Shown: one piece after another, positions 38,801 to 49,676 of the stretch
How the letters are laid out: each line of letters starts with the position of its first letter
Position numbering within the stretch: the stretch's first letter is position 1
Origin: Pegoplata infirma
Lineage: Eukaryota > Arthropoda > Insecta > Diptera > Anthomyiidae
Direction of reading: 5' to 3'
Assembly (NCBI GenBank): GCA_963921195.1
Contig: OY992540.1
Span: forward strand, 176,733,896-176,797,895
Length of the DNA: 64,000 nt
Translations under genes and position numbers: made by a program
The notes under the pieces: generated by a model
Database searches by the model: none
What the model saw: the letters and a program-made list of their open reading frames with translations, nothing else
What the model was told of the DNA's origin: nothing

Positions 38801-41800
38801 AAAATTTCACCATGCGTGGCATTTCCGCCCCTTTGTGTGATCGCCGCCGTATTATGAACTACATTTCTCGCTTGGATTAGTACTGTATGTGGTTGGATTA
38901 GTACTGTAAAATCGGTTCAGCCGTTTAAGTGTAATTGCTGAAAAGGCAGAAATAATGTTCAATATAATACAAAGGGGCGTGGCATTTTACGCCTACTTGG
39001 CCGATCGGTCTCTCTTATGGCCTATAGTTCCCGTCTCGGTTAGTACTAACTGTGGTAAAGATTTCATGTAAATCTTTTCAGCCGTTTATACTTGATTGTG
39101 GACAGACAGACAGAAAAACCAAAGGATGCCACGCCCCTTTGTAAGGATCTCATATTTACAAAAAGTGGGCGTAAAAAGAGGCGTGGCTTCCAATCAAGAT
39201 GCGGGATGGCATATATTTCCTTGCAAAAAACGCCCTATTAGTATGCCAAATTGCATGTTTATCGGTAACAAACATCCACATATAGTACAACAACCAAATA
39301 TATTGAAAAATCTGAAATTCACAAAAAGTAGTACGTTCATTCTAGGAAACGTACTATCTACATGCCAAATTTCATTTGAATCGGTTCAATAGTTTTTTTC
39401 TGAAAGCGACACAAACAAACAAACTAACATGTCATTTTTATATATATATATTAGAGTTAGTTTTGAAAATTTGATCTGCGGATATCATAATTTTTTTAAA
39501 GGATTTAGGGGAGCTAAAAAGAATGCCGGTATTTTTTTGGAAAAATTTTCACTCCTTGGGTGGTTCAAAGCATTTGAAATCGCGGATTTTGAGCTGATTT
39601 TTCTGCAGAGAAAAAACGGCTGAATACATTGCAAATCTGATTTCACCAGTCGATTCTACAGCAAAAAATAATATAATGGCCTTTTTTCAAACTCTTAAAA
39701 AAAGTTCCAAAAACCCACCACAGAGGGCAGAAATATAAGGTTTTTCCATTTTCTTTTAAAATTAATTTTTTAAATGTGCAGAATTAAAGGGCATTTTTAG
39801 CTTAACAAAATGGTACCAAATTTTCCGTTCTATCACAACCCGTTAAAAAGTTATAAGCTCTCAAAAATGGGCAAAAACACGTTTTTTGAGAACTTTAACC
39901 TCAATTTTCTCGTAAACATTACGTGATAGAAAAATTTGAAAACTAGATTCAGAATCAGCATCGAAATGTTAATCGAAAACAAGTTTTTTGATCCCAGAGT
40001 ATCATCCAAAAACATCACAAAAAAATGATTTCAATAATGCACAAAAATGCGTTTTTTGTGAACTTTGACCTCAATTATTTCAAAAACCTGACGTTACGGA
40101 ACATTTTGGAAACCAGATTTGGAATCAGCATTGAGAGGAAAATCGAAAACGAGTGTCCAGACCGCTGACCCATCCAAAAATTTTTCAAATTTCGGTCAGT
40201 GTTTTATAATTTTACCATTAGAAAAAAAACTTTGAAGCCTTATAACTTTTTAATGGGTTGTGATAGAAAGGTGCTTTTTGTACCAATTTTCTTATCAAAA
40301 ACTGCCTCTTCATCGTGCATTATTAAAAAAATAATTTAAATGTGCAGAATTAAAGGGCATTTTTAGCTTAACAAAATGGTACCAAATTTTCCGTTCTATC
40401 ACAACCCGTTAAAAAGTTATAAGCTCTCAAAAATGGGCAAAAACACGTTTTTTGAGAACTTTAACCTCAATTTTCTCGTAAACATTACGTGATAGAAAAA
40501 TTTGAAAACTAGATTCAGAATCAGCATCGAAATGTTAATCGAAAACAAGTTTTTTGATCCCAGAGTATCATCCAAAAACATCACAAAAAAATGATTTCAA
40601 TAATGCACAAAAATGCGTTTTTTGTGAACTTTGACCTCAATTATTTCAAAAACCTGACGTTACGGAACATTTTGGAAACCAGATTTGGAATCAGCATTGA
40701 GAGGAAAATCGAAAACGAGTGTCCAGACCGCTGACCCATCCAAAAATTTTTCAAATTTCGGTCAGTGTTTTATAATTTTACCATTAGAAAAAAAACTTTG
40801 AAGCCTTATAACTTTTTAATGGGTTGTGATAGAAAGGTGCTTTTTGTACCAATTTTCTTATCAAAAACTGCCTCTTCATCGTGCATTATTAAAAAAATAA
40901 TTTAAATTTTTAAAAAAAAAAATCAATTTTTCCGCCCCCTGCTGTGGGTTATTGGAACTTTTTCAAGAGTTCAAAAAACTGCTATTGTATTAATTTTTGC
41001 TGTAGAATCGACTGGTGAAATCCGATTTGCAATATATTCAGCCGTTTTTTCTCTGCAGAAAAATCAGCTCAAAATCCGCGATTTCAAATGCTTTGAACCA
41101 CCCCAAGGAGTGAAAATTTTTTCAAAAAAATACCGGCATTCTTTTTAGCTCCCCTAAATCCATTAAAAAAATTATGATATCCGATAAACAGATAAAGTGA
41201 CATAGTCACCAAACGAACTCTAATATATATAAGGATATGTGCTTAAAAAAATCCTATAGTCCAATGGTCGATTTTTTAAATTTAATTTCCCAAAAAAAAT
41301 AAAAATTTTAAATTGGAGATCTGAAAACAGGGTTGAAAAATAAAGACCTTTTTACCATTAATTTAAAACAAGTTAGCATCACACAATATGAAAATTACCT
41401 ATCACCTTAGTACATTGGGACTTTAAGAATAAAAAAATGTTGCTACAGTAGATAATTTCAATCAATTTCAAAAATGGAACTCGAAATCTTTGATCAAGTG
41501 GTCTGCCACACGTTAGTTGCCTGGGGCAGTTGTAATCTTCTTCGGTTATTTTTAACCGATTTTAGTTTTTATTGGCTTATTACAATGGTAATGTACTTCA
41601 CATCACAATTCTGTAATCATTTGAATTAAAACTTAACTTTAAATATCGAAAAATTGAGACAATGAGTAAAAAGTCATTTTCCCCCCTTGTAATCCGTTTT
41701 TCAAACTTCAGGTCGTTTCCGCGTCCACTTAAAGTTATCGGATTATCTCCAAATTTTATTTTTTTTAAGTTTTTAGTATAAAGGAACAATAATTTGCCCA

Positions 41801-42146
41801 GTGCCAAGCAATTAACACCTTTTAAAATTTTTCCCTTACTGTTAAGAACACCCTTAATGTACATATAAAATCAATATTAAATTAAAGAGAGCACCTCAAT
41901 ATCAAATTTGCACAAGCCCAAACGATATGAATCACCGCTAGATATTGAACTGTTTGTAGTCAATGGTACACCAGAATCATCGCTTAGCGAGGCGGCCGCG
42001 TTCAGCTCAATACTATTGGCACTTGCCAAATCATGATGGTGAGGCGGAAATATACTGAAACTATCGCTGCTGCAAATACTTGCAATGACAGAAGCAGTTG
42101 CTGAAGAATTACAACAAGGATCCTTGATTTTGTTTAAAGAATCCAT
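34648..42146 (-). CDS. 5' coding part of a tyrosine-motif-rich signalling/scaffold gene
   Basis: Three exons (42146-41895, 36734-35939 and 35868-34648) join in phases 0 and 1 to give 756 residues with no stop, ending at an open splice donor, so the protein continues outside the window. What can be seen: a Ser/Asn/His-rich, probably disordered N-terminus; SH2-ligand-like tyrosines (LYAV near residue 206, IYDEP near 227, FYNVP near 405, IYALP near 414); a PPPPPP stretch (255-260); a basic patch (about 468-480); Asn10 (about 630-639); and a proline motif RALPPLPKK at 748-756, an SH3-ligand type. No folded domain lies in this part. This fits an adaptor or regulator whose domains lie downstream. 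Drosophila sprint (a RIN-type SH2-VPS9-RA protein in a very large gene) is one candidate, offered at low confidence. The gene is real because of the long frames, matching splice phases and ordinary codon use. Confidence 0.8.
35939..36734 (-). CDS. Coding exon 2 (residues 85-349)
   Basis: The acceptor TTTTCTCTTAG precedes 36734; the frame opens [16 protein letters not shown] and runs through PPPEF, LYAV, IYDEP and the six-proline stretch to IYHGG. The donor is GTAAGT at 35938. The intron to exon 3 is only 70 bp (35869-35938), a typical short insect intron. Confidence 0.8.
37370..37545. repeat. Internal inverted repeat
   Basis: AACATCAAGGAGTTTCAT and the mirror ATGAAACTCCTTGATGTT flank a short centre near 37445. 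The pairing extends outward about 75 bp on each side (GAGCGGATAT, GAAGAATTT). Confidence 0.7.
39452..41222. mobile_element. hAT-like foldback element with inner duplication
   Basis: Ends TAGAGTTAGTTT and (imperfect) AAACGAACTCTA, with ATATATAT octamers on both sides; the octamer is low complexity, so the duplication is weak evidence. The arms 39480-39700 and 40935-41190 mirror each other (GGATATCATAATTTTTTTAA, ATGCCGGTATTTTTTTG). Between them lies a precise 566-bp tandem duplication. Confidence 0.7.
39767..40898. repeat. 566-bp tandem duplication, two near-identical copies
   Basis: Copy 1 runs about 39767-40332 and copy 2 about 40333-40898. The blocks compared by eye, from TGTGCAGAATTAAAGGGC through GTGCATTATTAAAAAAA, showed no difference. 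In a neighbourhood where other repeats are strongly diverged this must be recent, or an assembly duplication. Confidence 0.8.
41895..42146 (-). CDS. First coding exon (residues 1-84)
   Basis: The ATG at 42146 starts [12 protein letters not shown]. Two codon-frame facts support this start: an in-frame TGA lies seven codons upstream inside the same exon, and a polypyrimidine acceptor TTTTTTTTTAG ends at 42170, so 42169-42147 is spliced 5' UTR. The exon is rich in Ser/Ala with [15 protein letters not shown]. The best phase-0 donor is GAG followed by GTGCTC at 41894, a weak site; the frame otherwise stops five codons later. Confidence 0.7.
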
Positions 42147-42169
42147 ATTATTTGTGAACAGTCTTCAGC

Positions 42170-43094
42170 CTAAAAAAAAATAATGTTTTGTTATTCATAA
42201 TGTGACATATATATTTGTCAACTATTAGATACATTTCAAAACCAGTTAAATAAAAAATCGGTATCCGTTTTTTTAGTGAAAACCCGCACTGATAGAAAAA
42301 CGCTTCATATCACTAATGAAAAATTTTCATTAACGTTGTTTAGTTACAGCAATGAAATATTTCATATGCTGAATGAAATTTCATACTTGTTGTGCAAGAT
42401 TTTCGTTAATTTTGATTCATTAGATTTCGTAGTTTCATTAAAAAATTTCATTAAGTTTTGTTCATAAAATCTGCTGTTTTTTGACACCTGTCGTGTCGCG
42501 TCTGTTTATTCTGTTAGTTTACGAGCAAAAAAACAGCTGATCAGAGCGCACGAAATAATTTGTGATTTTTTTAGAATTTTTATACGAAATTTAAAATAAA
42601 ATGTTATTGATTAATTATAAGTATTTATTAAACTCGCGTTGTTTTATATCATTTTATTGTTTTATATTATTTATTTATTCATTTATTCATTTATTCATTT
42701 ATTAATTTATCCATTTATTCATTTATTCATTCATTTATTTATTCATTCATTCATTCATTTTTTCGCTGGGTTATCTCATTGCGAGCGGTTGTGTTTCTCA
42801 TATCGTCTTAACAAAATATTCTTCTATATCGAAAAAATCGTGTAAATAACATTTAAAAAAATATAAAAATTACATATTCAAAAACTGTGAAAAAAATACT
42901 TTTTATTAAAGTCAAAACATATAAAATTCGTTATTAATAAAGTGCTTTTTTATTTAAAAACAATTTTACTCCTTTTTTTCTTTGTATAATATATTCTTCA
43001 ATATTAAAATACACAAAAATATTAAAATAATAAAGAAAACAAAAACAAACAAAAACAAGTAAAAAAGTTAAATTCGGCCTTGCCGAATGTAATG
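42170..43094. other. Upstream intron sequence with microsatellite
   Basis: Contains a field of TTCATTAATGAAA-like words (about 42290-42460), possibly the remains of an element with a CACTGATAGAAAAA start at 42287. A (TTTATTCA)n-type microsatellite follows at 42661-42760. No exon was found. Confidence 0.45.
42661..42760. repeat. (TTTATTCA)n microsatellite
   Basis: Tetramer/octamer repeats of TTTATTCA with minor variation over about 100 bp. The ORF here (IHLFIHLFIH) is its translation only. Confidence 0.85.
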
Positions 43095-46000
43095 ATACCC
43101 TCCACAGTTTCAAAAAGATTATTGCAAAAAACTTTTTTTAAAAGGAAATTACTTTTGAAAAAAAAAAAAATTTGAAAAAATAAAATCCGCGAAAAAAAAT
43201 TTCCGCGAAAAAAAAAAAATCCGCGATTTTTTTCTTTTTTTGTCCAAAAATATGTTCGTACTTGTTTAAATACCATTTGGTGTTCAATTATGACAACCAG
43301 CAGTCGAATTAAAGTATTTTATATTTTTAGGTTATGTTGAATGCACTAAAATTTTTGAGGTGTCCATTTTCGTTCATAACTTTTGAACCGCTGCACAGTG
43401 ATTCGTTCTAGAGATGCGCGCGTGACACGAATTTTTCGTGATTCACGTGATTCACGCGTGAATCACGCGTGATCGTGAGTGAAATTTATTTTTACTCACG
43501 TGATCGTGAGTGCGCGTGATTAGAAAAAATAGTTTCGTGCGTGAGCGTGCGTGAGTAATTTTTGTTTCGTGAGTTTGCGTGATTGTTTTGTGCTGTTTGA
43601 AACAAAAACAAGTAAAAGAAATCGTCAGAATATTGATTTTAGAGGGAAATTAATAAAAAATTGTGATTTAAATTAATTTTGATTATTGTTTTAAGGAAAA
43701 TCAATACTTTTTGTGCAAAATCGAAAAAAGTAAAAAAAAAAATTGTTAATTTTAATTTCGTGAGTCTCCGTGAGCGTTATTATTTCGTGAGCGTGAGAAA
43801 AATTTTAGTTACTCACGTGAGCGTGCGTGAACGTGAGCAGAAAAAATTATTTCGTGCGTGATCGTGCGTGAGCAATATTTTTATTTCGTGAGCGTGAGCG
43901 TGCGTGAGTCAAAATTAACTCACGCGCCCATCTCTAATTCGTTCCCATATATCGAGTGGGCAAAAATAGAATATTGGTCGCAGATTTCTGAAATTTGGTA
44001 CACAAGCATTAAATTATCTAGTCAAGAAAAAAACGAGTTTATGGAAAAATCGGAGGAAGGACACGCCTACCCCCCATATATCCTGAAATTTAAATATGTG
44101 ATTAAAACTACAAAAATGGTCACAAAATTCCCAAACTTTGTCATTGTTACCAATTTTGATATAGTATTTTATGTGTAAATTTTTTTCTAGATTGAAGCAA
44201 GGACTCGTGTGGCTGCCATATATCCTTTTTCTTAAAAATATTATAAATCGCTCAAAAATTACTCGATACCCTTGAAAATTTTTGTAAAAATTTGAAAAAG
44301 TGATGTCGATGTGTGTGCCAAATTTCGCTAAAATCGGTGCTGTAAAACAAAAGTTGTTTACATATCCTTTTTAAAAACTGCAATAAAGTGTTAATATAAT
44401 TTAATCACAAAAATAAAATAGAAAGAGTTGTCAACGATTTTCCAAATTTGGTACGCAAGCACAAAATTAATTAGTAGAAAAAAAATAAAAATTTTGAGCA
44501 AATCGGTCGAAGGACATTTGTACCTGTCGTATATCCTGAAACTTAAAAGTGGAGTTTTAGTCACAAAACTTGCTATAAAATTACTTAACTTAGTTATTGT
44601 CTTAGAAATTTAGATAACTATCGACGTACAACATTAGTATTTTAATCTGAGCAAGGACTCGCGTGGCTGCCATATATCCTTTTTCTTGAAATCGCTGTAA
44701 CTATTTTAAAAATGTTTCAATTGCTATAAAATTTTTAATATAGATTAGATCAAATGGCGTTAATAAGTGTGCCAAATTTCGTTGAGTTGCTTGCGGTAAC
44801 AAAAAAGCTGTTTATATATCCTTTTTTTTAAATATAGTCAAAAATATAAAAATACATAATAACTGCAAAAACAAAACATTCGCAACACTTATTTCCGAAA
44901 AATAAATTTATTCAAAATAAGTTTTAAGTAAACTCGTTTAATATTTGCTTTATTCCTAAGTATATACCCCGTTAATAACAAAAAACTTGAAAAAAAAAAA
45001 ATTTTTTTTTTAGGTACTTAAAATTTTTATTTTTTTTTTCAAAAACTTAGTTATTTTTATTATTTGATCGTATAGAAAACACTCTAGGATGTTAAAAAAA
45101 TCAATTAAAAATAATTTCTAAGTACGAACTTTTTTTATGTATCTCAAAAAAATTTTGGTTTTGATTTGGGAGACCAACGAAAATCAAATACTGGTTTTAA
45201 AGCAAAATGGCCCACTGTACACTTATTTTATCGAATTATTTACTATAAATTTATGGTATACAATAAAATAAATCCCTTTATATAAAAAAACACTAAAATG
45301 TTGATGTATTTTTTAAATTTATTTACAGTAAATAAAATAAATAAAAAAAAAAATAATCCAATTTTAGATTTTTTTAAAAATTTTTTTTTTTCAACTTAAA
45401 AAAAAAAACTTAGTTATTTTTATTTTTTGATTTTATAAAACATAGTTAAAGCTATAAAAAAAATAAAAAACAAAAAAATTTTATTCACGAACTTTTTTTA
45501 TGCAGGCCATTAAAATTTGGTGATTTTGGGGATTTTAGTAAAAGTCATCGATAACTTTTAAAGCAAAACGGCCCACGTACTGCACATTTTTTTTCTGATT
45601 TTTTATTATATTTTTACAGAATATTATATAATATATCAATGTGTAAAGAAAAAATACTTAATATTGGATTTTTTTTCTAATATTTTTTCCATTAATAATA
45701 AAGCTTTTGAAAAAAATTAAATAAAGACACAAAAAAAACCTAACTTTTTTCCAACTTCAGACAAAAACTTAGTTATTTTTATTGTTTTGCCTTATAAACC
45801 ATAGTCCGAGCTATCGAAAAAGCGAAAAAAATAATTTTTTGACTCACGAACTTTTTTTATGCATTCCATCAAAATTTGTCAATTTTTGGGAATTCGGTTG
45901 AAAAAATATAGATTTCAGAGCAATACAAAAATGTATTTTAAGATTAATTCAAAAAAAATGGAAATACAACATTTAGCTAATATATTAAAGTAACTTTTGC

Positions 46001-46509
46001 AAAAAAAAGTTCGTTGATTTCTTTAAAATTCGATTTTTCATAATTATTTTAGTAAACCTATAAAAATCCATTTTTAGGTTTTAACACAATAGCGTTGAAT
46101 TTTCATACTTTAGCGCCCTCTTGTGGCAACATATGACTTCTTAAAAATCAGAAAAGTACATATTTCTTTTAGTTTACTATTAAACTGTAAAAATACAAAA
46201 AATCATCAACATTGAAGACATACTTTTTTTTTTTTATTTTTGCCAATGAAACGAATCACTGTGCGCTGAACCGATTTTGCTCAAATGCAATACCAAACTT
46301 CTCAGGAAAACTTCCAATATATATGTTAAGTTTCAGTAATCTCCGTGTAATATTTAGGCCGTGATCACCATTTCCACAGACAGACGGACAGACGGACATC
46401 GCTAGAATGTCTTAAAATCGATCGGGGATCATGAATATATATACTTTATTATGAGTTACAAACGGAATGACAAACTTATATATACCCTCTATCACTAAGT
46501 GGAGGGTAT
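43095..46509. mobile_element. Element with ATACCCTCCAC / GTGGAGGGTAT ends
   Basis: The left end ATACCCTCCAC and right end GTGGAGGGTAT are inverted. The right 250 bp has the CAGACAGACGGACATCGC and GAATGACAAACTTATATATA signatures that I recall from many fly repeats. Inside are stretches GTGGCTGCCATATATCCTTT and TGTGCCAAATTTCGCTAAAA occurring two or three times (44200-44820), and three related TTAGTTATTTTTATT blocks (45050-45790). No transposase was recognised. It is interrupted by the element at 43409. Confidence 0.5.
43409..43936. mobile_element. hAT-like MITE with CACGTGA / GTGAGCGTG words
   Basis: A 528-bp element with ends TAGAGATGCGCGCGTGA and TCACGCGCCCATCTCTA and an exact 8-bp duplication ATTCGTTC. 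The interior is saturated with GTGATTCACGCGTGAATCAC and GTGAGCGTGCGTGAG, with a short AT-rich core at 43600-43740. The terminal octamer TAGAGATG is shared with the element at 51952. Confidence 0.9.
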
Positions 46510-46525
46510 AATAAAAACAACAAAT

Positions 46526-47041
46526 ATGAGCCTTCTGTGTGACGAGTGCAACTCAAACATAACAACAACAATGTATGTAAAGTGTTTCAAGTGCAATTCT
46601 AATTATCACTTTACCCCCTGCTGTTCGTTGTCAGAAAAAACGCACTACAATATGGATACAAAAAAACAAGATTGGCGGTGTCACAAGTGTAAGGGAAGTG
46701 GCATGTTTCAATCAAATGCAAACAGTACAACAAGTGTGTTTGATTTTATATCCCAGCAAAAAAAGCAGAGGCAGGATGATGATGATAATGATAGTAATTG
46801 CTCGAGTAAAAAATTTAAAGATTCTCTGCCTTCAAATCTTTTATCGGTGCAATCGGAGTTAAAAGAACTCAAAATATCAATTGAACTTTTAAACAATACG
46901 GTCAATGTTAATAATGAAAAAAATACGAACGTTCTAGTGGAGCTAAAAGATGCAATAAAAGCAATGGCTTCATCTATAACCACTTTAGCTACACAAGTTA
47001 GTGATTTGTATGAACGCGATAAAAACAAGACCAAAAAATAA
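46526..47041 (+). pseudogene. Non-LTR ORF1, N-terminal PHD-finger part
   Basis: The ATG at 46526 opens MSLLCDEC. Cys and His residues spaced as CxxC, CxxC, HxxxxCC and CxxC over residues 5-55 form a PHD-type zinc finger, followed by a Ser/Asp/Lys-rich linker and a heptad-rich segment (LLSVQSELKELKISIELLNN) likely to coil. PHD-bearing ORF1 proteins are known from insect non-LTR elements, where they act in RNP formation. The frame ends at TAA where the Penelope-like insert begins. Confidence 0.7.
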
Positions 47042-47459
47042 ACCAATTAGATATGTCGGTCAACAAAATTGATCAAGCAACGTTGTGTATGAGATCAAGT
47101 GCGACGGCAAGGAAAACGAAACGTGCGGGAAAGTATATATAGGAACAACGAAAAGAAGTTTGGGTACAAGAATTGATGAACACGAAGCTGATATTAGAAA
47201 ATTAAAACTAACAACTGGATTATCTATGCATTGTATAGAAATGCAACACAATCCCGATTTAAAAAACGTCAAAATATTAAACAAGGAAAGAAACCATAAT
47301 AAACGCTACACTATTGAAAGTTTAAGAATACAAGAGAAAACAGAAAGTGCAATAAATATAAAAGAAGATAAAAATAACATCAATGCTAATTATACCATAG
47401 CTTTAATTTAGTTTTACTCCAACTGGTCGATATATATAGGTCGATATATATAGGATAAA
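47042..47459 (+). mobile_element. Penelope-like element fragment (GIY-YIG endonuclease)
   Basis: The frame from about 47073 to 47411 reads VVYEIKC, then C-GKVYIGTTKRSLGTRIDEH. This is a GIY-YIG-type nuclease with the CxxxxxxxxC insertion and YIGTT signature of Penelope-like element C-termini. The reverse transcriptase part is missing. It splits the non-LTR ORF1. The flanks GATAAAAACAA and GATAAAATCAA may be an imperfect target duplication. A GTCGATATATATAG doublet follows the stop. Confidence 0.65.
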
Positions 47460-47704
47460 ATCAAAAACAATTGATCAATCGTTATTAAAAAACAACATCG
47501 AAATTAAAAATGTAACAAATTCAAATTTAAGTGCAAATGAAATAATAAAATCAATTGCTGATTCTGTAGATGTGGAAATTAGTAATTTTGATATCAATAA
47601 CTCGTACCGATTCCAAAAAACTGGTAACATAGGAACCACTGAATTTACAATCGTTGAATTCACAACCTTTAATCAAAAAAGGGAGCTCATGAGCAAAATT
47701 AAAC
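47456..47704 (+). pseudogene. Non-LTR ORF1, middle part
   Basis: The frame KTIDQSLLKNNIEIKN continues into VDVEISNFDINNSYRFQ and FTIVEFTTFNQKRELMSKIKR, matching the typical ORF1 central RRM-like/FP-type region. It stops at a poly-T run that is the poly(A) tail of the next insert. Confidence 0.6.
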
Positions 47705-48471
47705 GTCATTTTTTTTTTTTTAATTTTTTTTTTTATTTACATATGTATAATGTAGTACATTCTTAATGCTAAAAACCTGCTAAGCCCTTTGGCTTGTCTG
47801 CAGGAAATTGTTATTCAAAAATGTTTTACTTATTTAAAATTTCAAGATGTTTAAGTTTACTAAATTTGATTAAATTTCATTGCGAGTTTAATAGAAAATT
47901 CTTATAAATTTTTTTAATTTTTTCCGCATTTGTAGTATTTATTAAGTTATTTGGCAGTTGATTGTAGAGTGTAGGTAAGATGACTTTCAGGGTTCCATCT
48001 CCATAGCTGTTTTTAGTTGGTGTTGTATTGATGATCAATTCTCTCTAGATGTTCGGGCTCATTTAGTTCTGTAAGAATTGTTAGACGGTATATGTTTTTG
48101 ATGTTGAGTATTTTTAGCTCACGAGGTAGATTTTTTGATTGGTTGTTGTTGCTTGTTTTATGATTGTTTACTATGCTGTTGTTGTTGGTTTCGATTGTTG
48201 TTGTGCTGTTTTCTGATGAATTATTGGTAATCGGTTGTAGATTGTTGTTTGTTGAGCTGTTGTTGTTGGATTCGTTTGTTCTGTTGTTTCTTGGTAGATT
48301 GTTGGTAAATAATTGCTGATTGTTGTTATTTATTATGGTGATGTTGTTGATATTTGACTGTATATTGTTGTTGTCAATGGTACCATTGCTGCTATTTGAA
48401 GTTGTGTTGTTGTTGCTTATATATGTCAGATCATAGTTTGTTATGTTGTTGTTTATTTGTAGTGGTGTATT

Positions 48472-48973
48472 CACTGTTGCCAAGTTGGAGGTTTTCCCGC
48501 TAAATCTAGCGCTTTTTGTTTGGATTTAGCGGGGGAAAATTGGTTTTGGCGTAAACGGTGCTTTAGCGGGAAAATCTAGCACTTTTTATTTGGATTTAGT
48601 GGGACAAATTTAGAGGTTTTTTTCCAATTTTTAATTCTTTTTCAATCGAAAACGCCAAGTTTGTCGAATTTTAGAGTTTTTTTTTTTGTAATTTAGCGGG
48701 AGAATTTTGTATTTTCCCGCTAAAATTTTTTCGACCGTTTCTTGCGCGTTTTTAATGAAAAGTAAATTTTTGTAGAAAAAATAATTTGGAGGTTTTTTTT
48801 AAATTTTTCTTTTTTGTCAATCAAAAATGCCAAGTTTTTCGGTTTTCAGCGCTTTTTTTTTGTAATTTAGCGGGAAAATTTTAAATTTTCCCCGCTAAAT
48901 TAATTTTTGGCGGTTTCTAGCGCCTTTCTCGTGAAATTTAGAGGTTTTTGGTTAAAAATAGTTGGCAACAGTG
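48472..48973. mobile_element. hAT-like MITE with CCCGCTAAAT / TAGCGGG word
   Basis: A 502-bp element with perfect 12-bp ends CACTGTTGCCAA and TTGGCAACAGTG, and an exact 8-bp duplication GGTGTATT. The interior repeats CCCGCTAAATTTAGCGC-like words in both orientations. It splits the Asn-rich part of the minus-strand ORF2; the Asn frame reads through the empty site. Confidence 0.9.
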
Positions 48974-49676
48974 GGTGTATTGTTGCTAATGTTGTTGTTG
49001 ATGGATAAATTGGGTTTGTTGGATACATTGTTGTTGTTGTTGTTGTAATACGTATGCTTCATCCTTAGGATTCAAAGGACACGGTTTTGTGTTTGTTGTA
49101 ATCTTTTACAATAGGAAGAGTTGCCCCAAGCAGATATACCGTGCCTTATATACGATTCAGCTAATGCAAAATAGGCTTGTCGTAATGCAAAATATGGTGC
49201 TGCTTAGGTGGTATAAAGAAAATGCAGCTTTACGTAATTTCTTTTGAAGTTCAGTGATGTGTACTTTCCATTTAAAGGTATCATCTATATGTACCCCTAA
49301 ATACTTGTATCGGTTCACTAGTTCAATCGCAGTGCTGGAGTTATCGTTTATGTGGTTAGTTTTTTTTTTTTTTTTTTTTTTTTATGCAGTCGACGTCATG
49401 ATATTTGAGTTTAATTTGAGATTTTTTCATATTTGGTTGTCTAATATGCATAATTTTGGTTTTGGAGGCGTTTATAACTAACCCATTATCATGACACCGT
49501 TTACAAACTACATTAAGTTTTTCTTGCATCGATTTGGTCCTCTTAAACCATTCCTTTCAAGAATTTTCAAAAGTTTTGAATGAGACAGAGTGTCAAAAGC
49601 CTTACTGAAGTCTATGAATAAGACTAGGCAGTGTTCTACATTACTAATGGCAGTGTTTATGGTATTAGCAAACCTA

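Larger units (their letters stand above)
37740..41235 (-). mobile_element. Helitron C with ~170-bp repeat units, split by a foldback
   Basis: On the minus strand the 5' end TCCTTATATATATAAAAATGAC is read across the insertion at 39452-41222. The body (37740-39400) repeats about nine degenerate units of GTTAGTACTATCTGTGG, ATCGGTTCAGCCG, GTGATTGCGGAA and AAAGGGGCGTGGCATTTTAC, the same family as Helitron B. The 3' end was not located, so the start coordinate is approximate. The short open frames inside are by-products. Confidence 0.55.
36783..41853. mobile_element. 5-kb foldback element filling an intron (PIF/Harbinger-like target)
   Basis: Ends GGGGTGTTCTTA and TTAAGAACACCC, flanked by TTA on both sides. 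The arms match in reverse over about 550 bp (36783-37350 and 41270-41853), including ACTTGATCAAAGA and CAAGTTAGCAT landmarks. The 3-bp TTA duplication and G-rich start resemble PIF/Harbinger. It holds a Helitron and a hAT-like foldback. Removing it leaves an intron of about 86 bp between coding exons 1 and 2. Confidence 0.75.

Noticed and set aside
39096..39392. 98-residue frame in the gene intron
   Set aside because: It lies in the Helitron C repeat area and is composed of its units; no protein features.
42639..42845. 68-residue frame with IHLFIH repeats
   Set aside because: Translation of the TTTATTCA microsatellite.
48013..48483. Asn-rich frame as a host gene
   Set aside because: It is the C-terminal part of the minus-strand retrotransposon ORF2, cut by a MITE.
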